A DNA stretch of 64,000 nucleotides from Winogradskyella sp. (GCA_028383925.1 JAOEWO010000002.1:124001-188000); one strand, 5' to 3'. Shown: positions 25,896-33,906, numbered from the stretch's first letter. The notes: generated from the sequence alone by a model not told the origin. Program-made: numbers and translations.

Positions 25896-25903
25896 TACAT
25901 TTG
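25896..25903 (+). promoter_or_regulatory. -7 element ahead of the TPP riboswitch
   Basis: TACATTTG fits TAnnTTTG and is followed by CACC. Transcription near 25908-25910 would start just before the riboswitch aptamer. No good -33 element is seen. Confidence 0.55.
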
Positions 25904-25911
25904 CACCGTTC

Positions 25912-25990
25912 TCAATAAAGGGGTGCCAAATAAGTGGCTGAGATCATACCCATTGAACCTAGAACAGGTAATGCTGTTTAGGAAAGCGAT
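25912..25990 (+). promoter_or_regulatory. TPP (thiamine pyrophosphate) riboswitch
   Basis: The conserved THI-box elements appear in order: GGGGTGCC (25920-25927), GGCTGAGATCATACCC (25936-25951), TTGAACCT (25953-25960) and ACAGGTAATGCTG (25964-25976) followed by TAGGAAAGCG. It lies in the leader of the TonB-dependent receptor, 144 bases before the ATG. TPP binding is expected to lower receptor expression. No intrinsic terminator is seen between the aptamer and the gene, so control may act at translation, which in this SD-poor phylum would need a different sequestered region; hairpins near 26092-26132 are candidates. Confidence 0.93.
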
Positions 25991-26133
25991 AATCGCTATT
26001 TAGATAAATAATTTTGTTTACTGTTACCTTTAGCGCAGTCAAAAGGTCTTAAATATTATTATTTTTTAAAACAACTAATTATTAACTAGAAGAATAAGGA
26101 CCTCTTTTTATTCGATTATAAGTATTTAATCGT

Positions 26134-28374
26134 ATGAAAATTTTATTCAAAAACTTGTCAAAAAACAGTCTTGCACTGAGCGTGTTTAAGAGTTGGCAAA
26201 AATTATCCATTTTTATCTTTTTATTAAGTGTATGTTCTATTTCTGCACAAGACAAAAAGCAAGATTCAACAAAAGTTGAAAAACTCGATGAAGTTTTAGT
26301 AAAAGCAGTTCGTGTAGATGCCAAGTCGCCAATTACACATAGTAACGTTACTAAAGCAGAATTAGCTAAACGTAATTTAGGGCAAGATATCCCTATGTTA
26401 CTTAACTTTTTGCCATCAGTAGTTACTACTTCAGATGCTGGTGCAGGTGTTGGTTACACAGGTATTAGAGTGCGTGGTGTTAGCGCACAATCAACAAACA
26501 TTACCATTAACGGTATACCATATAACGATGCAGAATCGTTAGGGACATTTTGGGTAAACTTAGGCGATTTTGCTTCTTCTGTAGAAAGTTTACAATTACA
26601 GCGTGGTGTTGGGACATCAACAAACGGTGCAGGTGCGTTTGGTGCAAGTATCAATGTATTAACAGATGCGGTTTCTAAAGAAGCTTCTGGCGAAATTTCT
26701 AATTCATTCGGTAGTTTTAATACCAGAAAGCACACCGTAAAATTTAGCACAGGCCTTATGAACGATCATTTTGAAATTGCTGGACGTTTGTCTAATATTT
26801 CTTCAGATGGTTATGTAGACCGTGCTTCGGCAGATTTAAAATCTTATTTTTTACAAGGGTCTTACGTAGATGACAATACGCTAATTAAAGCCATTATGTT
26901 TGGTGGTGGCGAGGTAACCTACCAAGCATGGAATGGTATAGACGCACAAACTTTACAAGATGACAGAACGTTTAATCCATCTGGGCAATACACAGATGAT
27001 AATGGTGTTACACAGTTTTACGACAGAGAAGTAGATGATTATAAGCAAGACCATTACCAATTACATTGGAACCAGCGTTACAACAACAATTGGTCTACTA
27101 ACATAGGTTTAAACTATACCTATGGTCGTGGCTTTTTTGAACAATTTAGAGAAGATGACGATTTTGCGACTTATGGATTTGAACCTTTAACTGTAAATGG
27201 TGAAGCTGTTAATACAACAGATTTAGTAGGTCGCCGTTGGTTAGATAACGATTTTTATGTGTTAAATGCGAGTGCTAATTACAAGAATAACAATTTAGAT
27301 ATGATTTTTGGTGGCTCTATTAGTCATTATGACGGTGACCATTTTGGTGAAGTTATTTGGGCAGAATTTGCCAGCCAATCAGATCTTAGAGATCGTTATT
27401 ACGAAGGAAATGGAAAAAAGAATGAGTTATCTGTATTTTCTAAAGCCAATTATAGATTAAATGACAGAGTACAGCTTTATGGAGATTTACAGGTAAGAAA
27501 TGTAGATTATGAAACATCTGGCATTGCTTCTAATTTAGCCACATTTACTGTAGATGAAAATTACACCTTCTTTAACCCAAAAGCTGGTATTACGTATGAG
27601 TTAAATCCTCAAAACGATTTGTATTTTTCTTATGCAAGAGCCAACAGAGAACCAACAAGAGATGATTTTGAAAACAATGAAAATGTACAGCCAGAACAAC
27701 TAAATGATTTTGAATTGGGTTGGAGGCATAAAAAAGGCAACTTTAGCTTTAATGCAAACGGGTATGCTATGCTTTACAATGAGCAATTGGTTTTAACAGG
27801 TAATATAGATGGTGTTGGTAACCCAATTAGAGCAAATAGTGGTGAAAGTTATAGAGTTGGTATTGAGTTAGAAGCTGTAATACCATTAACATCACAATTA
27901 ACGCTTCAGCCAAATGCTGCATTTAGTGCTAATAGAAATAGAGAAACTGTAGTATCCTTAAATGGTGAGTTACAAAATTTTGGTGAAACTGATATCGCAT
28001 TTTCGCCAAATGTAGTTGCAGCAAATGCTATAGTTTATGCTCCTGTTAAAAACCTTCAAATGTCTTTACTAAGTAAGTTTGTGGGTGAGCAGTTTATGAG
28101 CAATACTGAAAATTTAGACTCTAAGTTAGATAGCTTTTTTGTAAACGATTTTAATATTGTTTATACTTTAGAAACAGAAGGAGTTTTTAAATCTATAGTG
28201 TTTACAGGACTTGTAAATAATATTTTGAACGAAGAGTATGTCGCTAACGGCTATTTTGGGTCTTTTGACTTTGCAGATAATACAAGTCCAACCGGAACAA
28301 CAACTGGTTTTTTCTCAGGCTTTTATCCGCAAGCAACAAGAAACTTTTTAGTAGGTGTAACGCTAAATTTTTAG
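26134..28374 (+). CDS. TonB-dependent outer-membrane receptor, probably for thiamine
   Basis: A 746-residue receptor with a signal peptide (about residues 1-38, ending SISAQ), a short linker with the TonB-box-like EKLDEVLVKAVR, a plug domain (about 65-175, with GIRVRGVSAQSTNITINGIPYND) and a 22-strand-type barrel ending in NFLVGVTLNF. It lacks the carboxypeptidase-like N-terminal domain of SusC proteins, and no SusD partner follows. The TPP riboswitch upstream makes thiamine or a thiamine precursor the likely ligand. Its stop overlaps the convergent lipoprotein gene by four bases and has no terminator of its own nearby. Confidence 0.93.
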   Translation: MKILFKNLSKNSLALSVFKSWQKLSIFIFLLSVCSISAQDKKQDSTKVEKLDEVLVKAVRVDAKSPITHSNVTKAELAKRNLGQDIPMLLNFLPSVVTTSDAGAGVGYTGIRVRGVSAQSTNITINGIPYNDAESLGTFWVNLGDFASSVESLQLQRGVGTSTNGAGAFGASINVLTDAVSKEASGEISNSFGSFNTRKHTVKFSTGLMNDHFEIAGRLSNISSDGYVDRASADLKSYFLQGSYVDDNTLIKAIMFGGGEVTYQAWNGIDAQTLQDDRTFNPSGQYTDDNGVTQFYDREVDDYKQDHYQLHWNQRYNNNWSTNIGLNYTYGRGFFEQFREDDDFATYGFEPLTVNGEAVNTTDLVGRRWLDNDFYVLNASANYKNNNLDMIFGGSISHYDGDHFGEVIWAEFASQSDLRDRYYEGNGKKNELSVFSKANYRLNDRVQLYGDLQVRNVDYETSGIASNLATFTVDENYTFFNPKAGITYELNPQNDLYFSYARANREPTRDDFENNENVQPEQLNDFELGWRHKKGNFSFNANGYAMLYNEQLVLTGNIDGVGNPIRANSGESYRVGIELEAVIPLTSQLTLQPNAAFSANRNRETVVSLNGELQNFGETDIAFSPNVVAANAIVYAPVKNLQMSLLSKFVGEQFMSNTENLDSKLDSFFVNDFNIVYTLETEGVFKSIVFTGLVNNILNEEYVANGYFGSFDFADNTSPTGTTTGFFSGFYPQATRNFLVGVTLNF

Positions 28375-28814
28375 TTGGTTACCAAAAAGGTATTATTTCC
28401 AATAGCATCAACCCTGTATATTTGTAATGTGCAGGGTTGTGTGTTTTGTCCAAATGCCTGGCCTGTAGATAAACTATATTGGTTACCATCATCACAACCA
28501 CATACTACAATATCTGCAGTTTCTGCAGCTTCTAAAGTTGAGCATGCAGAAGGTTCATGGCTTGGGTCTGCAGCATCCCAAGCATAAAGTATAGATGAGT
28601 TTAAGCGCCACAACCAAATACCATTATTACCTTGGTTTGGTACATAAACCCCATTACCGGCAAATTGCAGTTGATTAAATTGGGGCAGATTAGTGTTTAC
28701 GGTTAAATTAACTCCAGCATCAAACAAAAAATTACAGTTGTTGCGATTATTATCGTCTCCGCTACAACCAAAAAGTATAATAGAAGCTAGTATTAAAATA
28801 GATTTTTTCATCAT
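28371..28814 (-). CDS. Rieske-like lipoprotein
   Basis: A 147-residue lipoprotein starting MMKKSILILA (ATG at 28814, or 28811), with the lipobox cysteine in LFGCSGDD. The mature part has the layout of a small Rieske-type beta domain (YVPNQGNNGIWLWRL, then DPSHEPSACS, VVCGCDDGNQYSLSTGQA). The usual Cys-X-His and Cys-X2-His ligands are not intact: ACST and CGCDD lack the histidines. It is therefore a Rieske-fold protein that probably does not carry a 2Fe-2S cluster. Related lipoproteins are common in Flavobacteriaceae. Function unknown. Confidence 0.72.
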   Translation of the reverse strand: MMKKSILILASIILFGCSGDDNNRNNCNFLFDAGVNLTVNTNLPQFNQLQFAGNGVYVPNQGNNGIWLWRLNSSILYAWDAADPSHEPSACSTLEAAETADIVVCGCDDGNQYSLSTGQAFGQNTQPCTLQIYRVDAIGNNTFLVTN

Positions 28815-28867
28815 TAAAATTTGAAAGGTCAATTTACGATTATTTCAACTATGCCGTAAATATTTTA

Positions 28868-28875
28868 TATATTTG
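28868..28875 (+). promoter_or_regulatory. -7 element of a promoter upstream of greA
   Basis: TATATTTG fits TAnnTTTG; a TTTC at 28843-28846 lies at the right distance for a weak -33 element. Transcription would begin near 28880, directly before the hairpin terminator at 28882-28908 and about 190 bases before greA. Confidence 0.5.
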
Positions 28876-28881
28876 TATAAG

Positions 28882-28908
28882 AATCTCGTTTACGCGAGAT
28901 TTTTTTTA
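28882..28908 (+). terminator. Intrinsic terminator in the greA leader
   Basis: AATCTCG (28882-28888) pairs with CGAGATT (28895-28901) and is followed by eight T residues. It points in the plus direction, although the only upstream plus gene ends 508 bases earlier. It may stop read-through from the receptor gene or act as an attenuator for greA. Confidence 0.75.
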
Positions 28909-29070
28909 TGCAAGTATATATTATATTAGTGCTGTATAAATGAATAGAATTTTATGTCACATTAAGCGCTGTCTAAATGCTTTAATACTACAAGTTATTT
29001 AGTTTTTGATTACGCTTAAGATGATAGATTATTAATTTCTTAGACCTTGTTTAAGAGAAACGAATAAATT

Positions 29071-29544
29071 ATGAGTAAAGTATCTTATTACACAGCTGAA
29101 GGCTTAAAAAAATTAAGAGAAGAACTTAATTATCTTAAAGATATTGAGCGACCTAGAGCGTCACAAGCTATTGGTGAGGCAAGAGATAAAGGCGATCTAA
29201 GTGAAAATGCAGAGTACGATGCAGCAAAAGAGGCACAAGGCATGTTAGAAATGAAAATTTCTAAGATGGAAGAAACTTTAGCTGGCGCTCGTGTTATTGA
29301 CGAATCTCAATTAGATACCTCTAAAGTATTAGCACTTTCTATTGTAAAGATTAAAAACCAAATGAATGGTATGGAGATGACCTATACTTTGGTGGCCGAA
29401 AGTGAAGCAGATATTGCAACAGGTAAAATTTCTGTAAACTCACCTATAGGAAAAGGGTTACTAGGAAAATCTGTTGGTGATACAGCCGAAATACAAGTGC
29501 CAAGTGGTACTATGAAATTTGATATTTTAGAAATTTCGAGATAA
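29071..29544 (+). CDS. greA: Transcription elongation factor GreA
   Basis: A 157-residue transcript cleavage factor that rescues backtracked RNA polymerase. The N-terminal coiled coil (about residues 1-75) carries the tip residues in GDLSENAEYDAAKE, where the acidic Asp and Glu stimulate RNA cleavage in the polymerase secondary channel. The C-terminal FKBP-like domain ends with PSGTMKFDILEISR, and the SPIGKGLLGKSVGD segment is typical. A promoter directly followed by a terminator lies upstream. The HIT gene follows after 132 bases containing two hairpins. Confidence 0.97.
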   Translation: MSKVSYYTAEGLKKLREELNYLKDIERPRASQAIGEARDKGDLSENAEYDAAKEAQGMLEMKISKMEETLAGARVIDESQLDTSKVLALSIVKIKNQMNGMEMTYTLVAESEADIATGKISVNSPIGKGLLGKSVGDTAEIQVPSGTMKFDILEISR

Positions 29545-29563
29545 TTTTATTTCTATAATATTG

Positions 29564-29636
29564 GTTGCAGTTTTGCTGCAACAAAAACATAGTGATTCCT
29601 GTTTTATGCTAAAATTATGGTAGTTAAACAGGAATC
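29564..29636. repeat. Two inverted repeats between greA and the HIT gene
   Basis: GTTGCAG (29564-29570) with CTGCAAC (29576-29582), and ATTCCTGTTT (from about 29595) with AAACAGGAAT (ending near 29634). The second resembles the interspersed TTCCTG palindromes elsewhere in the window. Neither is followed by a clear T run on the plus strand, so terminator function is doubtful. Confidence 0.45.
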
Positions 29637-29676
29637 TCTTTATATTTATACTTCTAAATAATACGACCCTAAAATT

Positions 29677-30069
29677 ATGGCTACACTTTTTACAAAAATA
29701 ATTAATGGCGAAATACCTTCTTATAAAGTAGCTGAAACAGAAGACTTTTTTGCATTTCTAGATGTAAATCCCAATGCTAAAGGCCATACGCTTTGCATAC
29801 CTAAAAAAGAAGAAAATAAAATTTTTGATTTAGATGAAGCAACCTATTTGGGTTTAATGCAGTTTTCTAGACGTGTTGCTTTAGCTATAGAAAAAGTTGT
29901 GCCTTGCAAACGTATAGGTATGTCTGTTATTGGTCTAGAAGTACCACATGTACATGTGCATTTAATACCATTGCATACTATGGAAAATGCCCGTTTTACG
30001 CACAAAGAAAAAGTAACAGAAGCTGAGTTTAAATCGCTCGCTAATGCTATAAGTAGTGCGTTTTCTTAA
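29677..30069 (+). CDS. HIT family hydrolase
   Basis: A 130-residue histidine-triad protein of the HINT-like branch, probably hydrolysing adenosine phosphoramidates or related nucleotides. The triad is HVHVHLIPL at about residues 91-99, and TKIINGEIPSYKV at the N-terminus is typical. It shares the four-base sequence CTTAA's TTAA with the convergent gene so that both stops overlap. The distance from greA and intervening hairpins leave it unclear whether greA and this gene share a transcript. Confidence 0.93.
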   Translation: MATLFTKIINGEIPSYKVAETEDFFAFLDVNPNAKGHTLCIPKKEENKIFDLDEATYLGLMQFSRRVALAIEKVVPCKRIGMSVIGLEVPHVHVHLIPLHTMENARFTHKEKVTEAEFKSLANAISSAFS

Positions 30070-30422
30070 AAATTAATAAGACCAGTCATAACAAGTACAA
30101 CGGCAATAATTATAAGTATATCTAGCACAAGTATTACCCAAGCTAACGGTTTTAATTTAAGTGCTTTTGGTTTTAACTGTAAGGCACGTTTTTGGTAAGC
30201 AACAACACGTTCTATATCTTCCGTCCAACGCACAGGAAAAATTTCGGTGTTACAGTTTTTACAGTGCATTTTACTAATGGTAGTTTTACTATTGGCACTA
30301 TAAAGTAAATTATCATTAACAAGCTGATTAAATTTTAATGTTAAGCCACTTTTAGAATAACATTCGGGGCAGTTATTACTTAGACTTGTTTCTTTTAAAA
30401 CAAAACTATTTTCTGGTTCCAT
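30066..30422 (-). CDS. Zinc-ribbon-like single-pass membrane protein
   Basis: A 118-residue protein of unknown function. Two CxxC pairs, CPEC near residue 18 and CKNC near 54, suggest a zinc ribbon on the cytoplasmic side. A single C-terminal hydrophobic segment (about residues 93-116) anchors it in the membrane. It starts nine bases after the histidine kinase stop on the same strand, so the two are probably co-transcribed, but no functional link is known to me. Confidence 0.7.
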   Translation of the reverse strand: MEPENSFVLKETSLSNNCPECYSKSGLTLKFNQLVNDNLLYSANSKTTISKMHCKNCNTEIFPVRWTEDIERVVAYQKRALQLKPKALKLKPLAWVILVLDILIIIAVVLVMTGLINF

Positions 30423-30431
30423 AGGTTAATT

Positions 30432-31595
30432 TTAATCTACTATTTTTAGACTTATTTGTAAGGTTGTGCCTTTTCCAATATCAGAGTTTAAGACTTTTAT
30501 TTTACCATTATGGTAATCTTCAATAATACGTTTGGCTAAAGATAAGCCAAGTCCCCAACCACGTTTTTTTGTGGTGAATCCTGGTTCAAAAATAGTATTA
30601 AATTGGTTTTTTGCTAATCCTTTGCCTGTATCAGAAACATTAATAAGTACTAATTTATCGGTTTTAGAAATTTCTACCTGTAAATCACCTTTGCCTCTCA
30701 TAGCATCAATGGCATTCTTCACTAAATTTTCAATAGTCCAACTAAATAATTGTTCATTTAAATCTACAAACAATTCGGTTTCAGGTAATATAATTTCAAA
30801 ATTAATAAGCTTAGAGGACCTAGATTTTAAGTAGTCATAGGAATTTTTGGTGGCTTTAATTATATCAGTTTTAACCAAAGTAGGTTTAGAGCCAATTTTA
30901 CTAAAACGCTCTGTAATGGTTTGTAGCCGATCGACATCTTTTTCAATTTCAAGAATGTATTCTGGGTTTACATTTTCAATTTTTAAAATTTCTGTCCAGC
31001 CAATTAAAGACGATAAAGGTGTGCCAATTTGATGAGCTGTTTCTTTGGCCATACCTGTCCATAATTTGTTTTGATCTGCTATTTTTGAACTTCGATAAAA
31101 GAAATAGACTACTGCAGAAAACAAGATGATAATTAATAATAATGCGAGCGGATAATATTTTAATTTGTTTAATAAAGGGGAATTACCATAGTATAATTTG
31201 CCAGATTTATCATTGGGTAGTCTCACGTCTAAAGGTTCATTTTGTGCTATAAGTTTGTTAAGCATAGAGACCACTGCTTTTGGGTTTTCAATTAATAAGG
31301 TGTCTATGTTTCTAAAGCTTAAAATTTTATTATTAGCGTCTAGTAATAACATGGGTGTAGAAACTGTAGTGTCTGTAACGACTCTATCTGCTACAAAGTT
31401 CATCTCAGCATTATCTTGATAGAAATATTTTGAATACTCTGGGTAAGCAAAAGTCCAATTCTTCATTTTGCTGCGTTCTTCGTCTTTAAAATTTTGAAAA
31501 AACACATAGGTATTCCATAAAATAAGTGAAATAATTATAAATGAAGATGTAATAATAATCCAACGGATTAGGTTTCGGTGGGCACTCAATGTCAT
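30432..31595 (-). CDS. Sensor histidine kinase, orphan
   Basis: A 387-residue membrane kinase. Two transmembrane segments (about 10-33 and 146-167) enclose a roughly 110-residue extracytoplasmic sensor domain. The dimerisation/phosphoacceptor region has His188 in AKETAHQIGTPLSSL, an HATPase domain follows with NLVKNAIDAM (N box), DTGKGL (G1) and the unusual GFTTKKRGWGLGLSLAK (F and G2). The variant H box (HQIGTP rather than HELRTP) places it with a NtrY/AtoS-like group. No response regulator lies beside it. The sensed signal is unknown. Confidence 0.88.
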   Translation of the reverse strand: MTLSAHRNLIRWIIITSSFIIISLILWNTYVFFQNFKDEERSKMKNWTFAYPEYSKYFYQDNAEMNFVADRVVTDTTVSTPMLLLDANNKILSFRNIDTLLIENPKAVVSMLNKLIAQNEPLDVRLPNDKSGKLYYGNSPLLNKLKYYPLALLLIIILFSAVVYFFYRSSKIADQNKLWTGMAKETAHQIGTPLSSLIGWTEILKIENVNPEYILEIEKDVDRLQTITERFSKIGSKPTLVKTDIIKATKNSYDYLKSRSSKLINFEIILPETELFVDLNEQLFSWTIENLVKNAIDAMRGKGDLQVEISKTDKLVLINVSDTGKGLAKNQFNTIFEPGFTTKKRGWGLGLSLAKRIIEDYHNGKIKVLNSDIGKGTTLQISLKIVD

Positions 31596-31718
31596 TAGTT
31601 AGTTTAGTTTCTTTTTAAATATAATGCAATTCTGTTAATAATATTGTATCAATATGACTGCAAAATAGTTTCTCTAGAAACCTAATATAATTATATTTGT
31701 TGAAAATCAGTTGACTAC

Positions 31719-32588
31719 ATGCATTCATTCAATCCTAAAGATCTTTCTACAGGCAAATTACATGGTTATTTATTAACGGCTGTTGCGCCTAGACCAATCG
31801 CTTTTGCCAGCACAATAGATGCAGATGGTAACCCTAATTTATCTCCTTTTAGTTTTTTTAATGTGTTTAGTGCTAACCCACCCATATTAATTTTTTCGCC
31901 GGCAAGACGTGTTAGAGATAATACGACTAAGCATACGTTACAAAACGTTGAAGCTGTAAAAGAAGTTGTAATTAATGTGGTTAATTATGATTTAGTACAT
32001 CAAATGTCTTTATCGAGCACAGACTACCCAGAAGGTGTTAATGAGTTTGATAAGGCAGGTTTAACCATGTTGCCTTCAGATAAAGTAAAGCCTTTTAGAG
32101 TTGCAGAATCACCTATACAATTAGAGTGCAAAGTTAACGAGATTATACATTTAGGTACTGAAGGTGGTGCAGGTAATTTAGTGATTTGTGAGGTTGTAAA
32201 ACTTCATATTGCAGATGAGGTAATGAATGCTGATGATACCATAAACCAAGAAGCACTAGATTTAGTTGCCAGAGCAGGTGGTAGTTATTACAGTAGAGCT
32301 AAAAAAGGTTTTTTTGAAATACCTAAACCTCTAAGAACTATGGGTGTTGGTGTAGATGCTATGCCAGAGCATGTTAGAAATAGCATGATTTTAACAGGTA
32401 ATAATCTTGGTATGTTAGCTAATGTTGAGGTTTTGCCAGAAGAGACAGCTGTAGCACAATTTATAGAAGATGTTAGTGAGCGTTACCCAGATATTAAAAC
32501 AGCATCACACAGAGAAAAACATAAATTAGCTCAAAATTATTTGAGCTTCGGAGACGTAGAAAGTGCGTGGAAGTTATTACTTTCGTAG
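31719..32588 (+). CDS. Flavin reductase-like domain protein
   Basis: A 289-residue FMN-binding split-barrel protein. The flavin reductase core covers residues about 20-190 with APRPIAFASTIDADGN, SPFSFFNVFSANPP and FSPARRVRDNTTKHT. Such proteins reduce flavin or act as flavoprotein oxidoreductases, usually supplying a partner enzyme; no partner gene is seen. A C-terminal extension of about 90 residues (from about 200) with helical character is beyond the basic domain. Transcribed divergently from the kinase gene. Confidence 0.85.
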   Translation: MHSFNPKDLSTGKLHGYLLTAVAPRPIAFASTIDADGNPNLSPFSFFNVFSANPPILIFSPARRVRDNTTKHTLQNVEAVKEVVINVVNYDLVHQMSLSSTDYPEGVNEFDKAGLTMLPSDKVKPFRVAESPIQLECKVNEIIHLGTEGGAGNLVICEVVKLHIADEVMNADDTINQEALDLVARAGGSYYSRAKKGFFEIPKPLRTMGVGVDAMPEHVRNSMILTGNNLGMLANVEVLPEETAVAQFIEDVSERYPDIKTASHREKHKLAQNYLSFGDVESAWKLLLS

Positions 32589-32630
32589 TGTCAAAAAAGT
32601 AAGTATTTAATAAATTATAGATTAAGCAAA

Positions 32631-33008
32631 ATGGAAGTACAAGGACGAATTAAAATGGTAGGTGAGACTCAAACTTTTGGAAGTAATGGGTTTAGAAAGA
32701 GAGAGGTTGTAGTAACGACAGAAGAGCAATACCCACAGCAAATAATGGTGGAGTTTGTTCAAGACAAAACAGACTTATTAAACAGTTACCAGGTTGGTCA
32801 GCAAGTAAAAGTTAGCATTAACCTTAGGGGTAGAGAATGGGTAAACCCACAAGGCGAAACAAAATATTTTAACTCTATACAGGGTTGGAGAATTGAAGCT
32901 TTACAAGCAGATGCTGCAAGCGGAGATATGCCGCCAGTACCACCAACTGAAGCTTTTGAGCCTGTTAGTGATATAAAAGAGGATGATCACGACGATTTAC
33001 CTTTTTAA
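32631..33008 (+). CDS. DUF3127 protein
   Basis: A 125-residue protein of the DUF3127 family, with an OB-like beta fold over residues 1-95 (MEVQGRIKMVGETQTFG, KREVVVTTEEQYPQ, VSINLRGREW) and an acidic flexible tail ending DDHDDLPF. The acidic terminal peptide ending in PF resembles the protein-interaction tip of single-stranded DNA-binding proteins, so a DNA-related role is possible but only inferred. It follows the flavin reductase gene by 42 bases. Confidence 0.82.
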   Translation: MEVQGRIKMVGETQTFGSNGFRKREVVVTTEEQYPQQIMVEFVQDKTDLLNSYQVGQQVKVSINLRGREWVNPQGETKYFNSIQGWRIEALQADAASGDMPPVPPTEAFEPVSDIKEDDHDDLPF

Positions 33009-33032
33009 ATCTAGTATCAACTATACAATATA

Positions 33033-33068
33033 TAAAGACTTGTTTTTATTTAAGAACGGGTCTTTTTT
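33033..33068 (+). terminator. Probable terminator after DUF3127
   Basis: AAAGAC (33034-33039) pairs with GTCTTTT (33059 on) around an imperfect inner stem, followed by T residues. It ends the flavin reductase/DUF3127 transcript on the plus strand. Confidence 0.6.
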
Positions 33069-33079
33069 GGTTTAAAATA

Positions 33080-33215
33080 AAAAAAGTCTCGATGGTTAGT
33101 CGAGACTTAATATTGTGGTTTTAGGTTTTGACCTCTACTAACAAACTTAAAAAAAAGCAATGATGAACAAAATTTATTTCATAAAGGTCAGGTCAAATAT
33201 CAGTATAAATCTAAT
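33080..33215 (-). ncRNA. Candidate small RNA, minus strand
   Basis: A predicted transcript of about 135 nt. It has its own minus-strand promoter (33221-33250), a long-range stem in which TTTGACCT (33197-33190) pairs with AGGTCAAA (33134-33127), and a strong 3' intrinsic terminator (stem 33084-33092 with 33100-33108, then a seven-T run). No ORF longer than a few codons lies inside it. The minus-strand terminator cannot serve any annotated gene, because the flanking genes are both on the plus strand. I do not recognise a named RNA family; 6S-like RNA is one possibility. Confidence 0.5.
33084..33108 (-). terminator. Terminator of the candidate small RNA
   Basis: AAGTCTCGA pairs perfectly with TCGAGACTT (nine base pairs, seven-base loop). 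The minus strand continues with seven T residues; the plus strand side does not, so it is directional to the minus strand. Confidence 0.8.
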
Positions 33216-33220
33216 ACTAT

Positions 33221-33250
33221 CAAAGTTATAACCGGTATTTAACACCAAAA
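33221..33250 (-). promoter_or_regulatory. Promoter of the candidate small RNA
   Basis: On the minus strand TTTTG at 33250-33246 and TAACTTTG at 33228-33221 are separated by 17 bases, matching the Bacteroidota consensus. The expected start is near 33215. Confidence 0.55.
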
Positions 33251-33282
33251 ACGTTAAAAAAATGTTATAATTACTCAAGTTT

Positions 33283-33906
33283 ATGCACTTTTTAAGTCAA
33301 AAAATAGAATTCCCAGATGTTTCTGAAGCTTCAGCAGAAGGTTTATTGGCTGTTGGTGGCGATTTATCTACAGAGCGAATACTGCATGCTTATACCAATG
33401 GTATTTTTCCTTGGTTTGAAGACGAAGAGCCACTACTTTGGTGGTCACCAGATCCTCGTTTTGTGATATTTCCGAAAGATTTAAAAGTGTCTAAAAGTAT
33501 GCGTCAAACTTTAAAAAAAGGGGAGTTTACGGTTACTTTTAATAAAGATTTTAAGGCCGTCATAGAAAATTGTGCTAAAGCAAAACGACAAGGTCAGCAA
33601 GGTACATGGATAACCAATGATATGGTTACATCTTATATAAAACTACATGAGTTGGGTTTTGCAAAGTCTGTAGAAGTTTGGCTAAATAATGACCTCGTTG
33701 GTGGTCTTTACGGTATAGATTTAGGTAATAAGATGTTTTGTGGCGAGAGTATGTTTGCTAAAGTGAGCAATGCGAGTAAAGTAGGTTTTATTACAATGAT
33801 TCAGAATTCTGATTATAAGATTATAGATTGCCAGTTGCATACCAATCATCTCGAAAGTCTCGGTGGTAAACACATAACCCGTTCAGAATTTTTCAAATAC
33901 CTTTAA
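33283..33906 (+). CDS. aat: Leucyl/phenylalanyl-tRNA-protein transferase
   Basis: A 207-residue Aat enzyme, which adds Leu or Phe from aminoacyl-tRNA to proteins with N-terminal Arg or Lys, marking them for ClpAP degradation in the N-end rule. Hallmarks are FPDVSEASAEGLLAVGGDLS, GIFPWFEDEEPLLWWSPDPR near residues 43-62, and LVGGLYGIDLG with MFCGESMFAK. Length is normal for the shorter family type. Its stop overlaps the convergent tag gene by four bases. Confidence 0.95.
   Translation: MHFLSQKIEFPDVSEASAEGLLAVGGDLSTERILHAYTNGIFPWFEDEEPLLWWSPDPRFVIFPKDLKVSKSMRQTLKKGEFTVTFNKDFKAVIENCAKAKRQGQQGTWITNDMVTSYIKLHELGFAKSVEVWLNNDLVGGLYGIDLGNKMFCGESMFAKVSNASKVGFITMIQNSDYKIIDCQLHTNHLESLGGKHITRSEFFKYL

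Noticed and set aside
28909-28941. An 11-codon ORF (MQVYIILVLYK) just after the greA-leader terminator, as a possible leader peptide
   Set aside because: It is A/T-rich, has no supporting codon bias or regulatory codon run, and is well within chance expectation.
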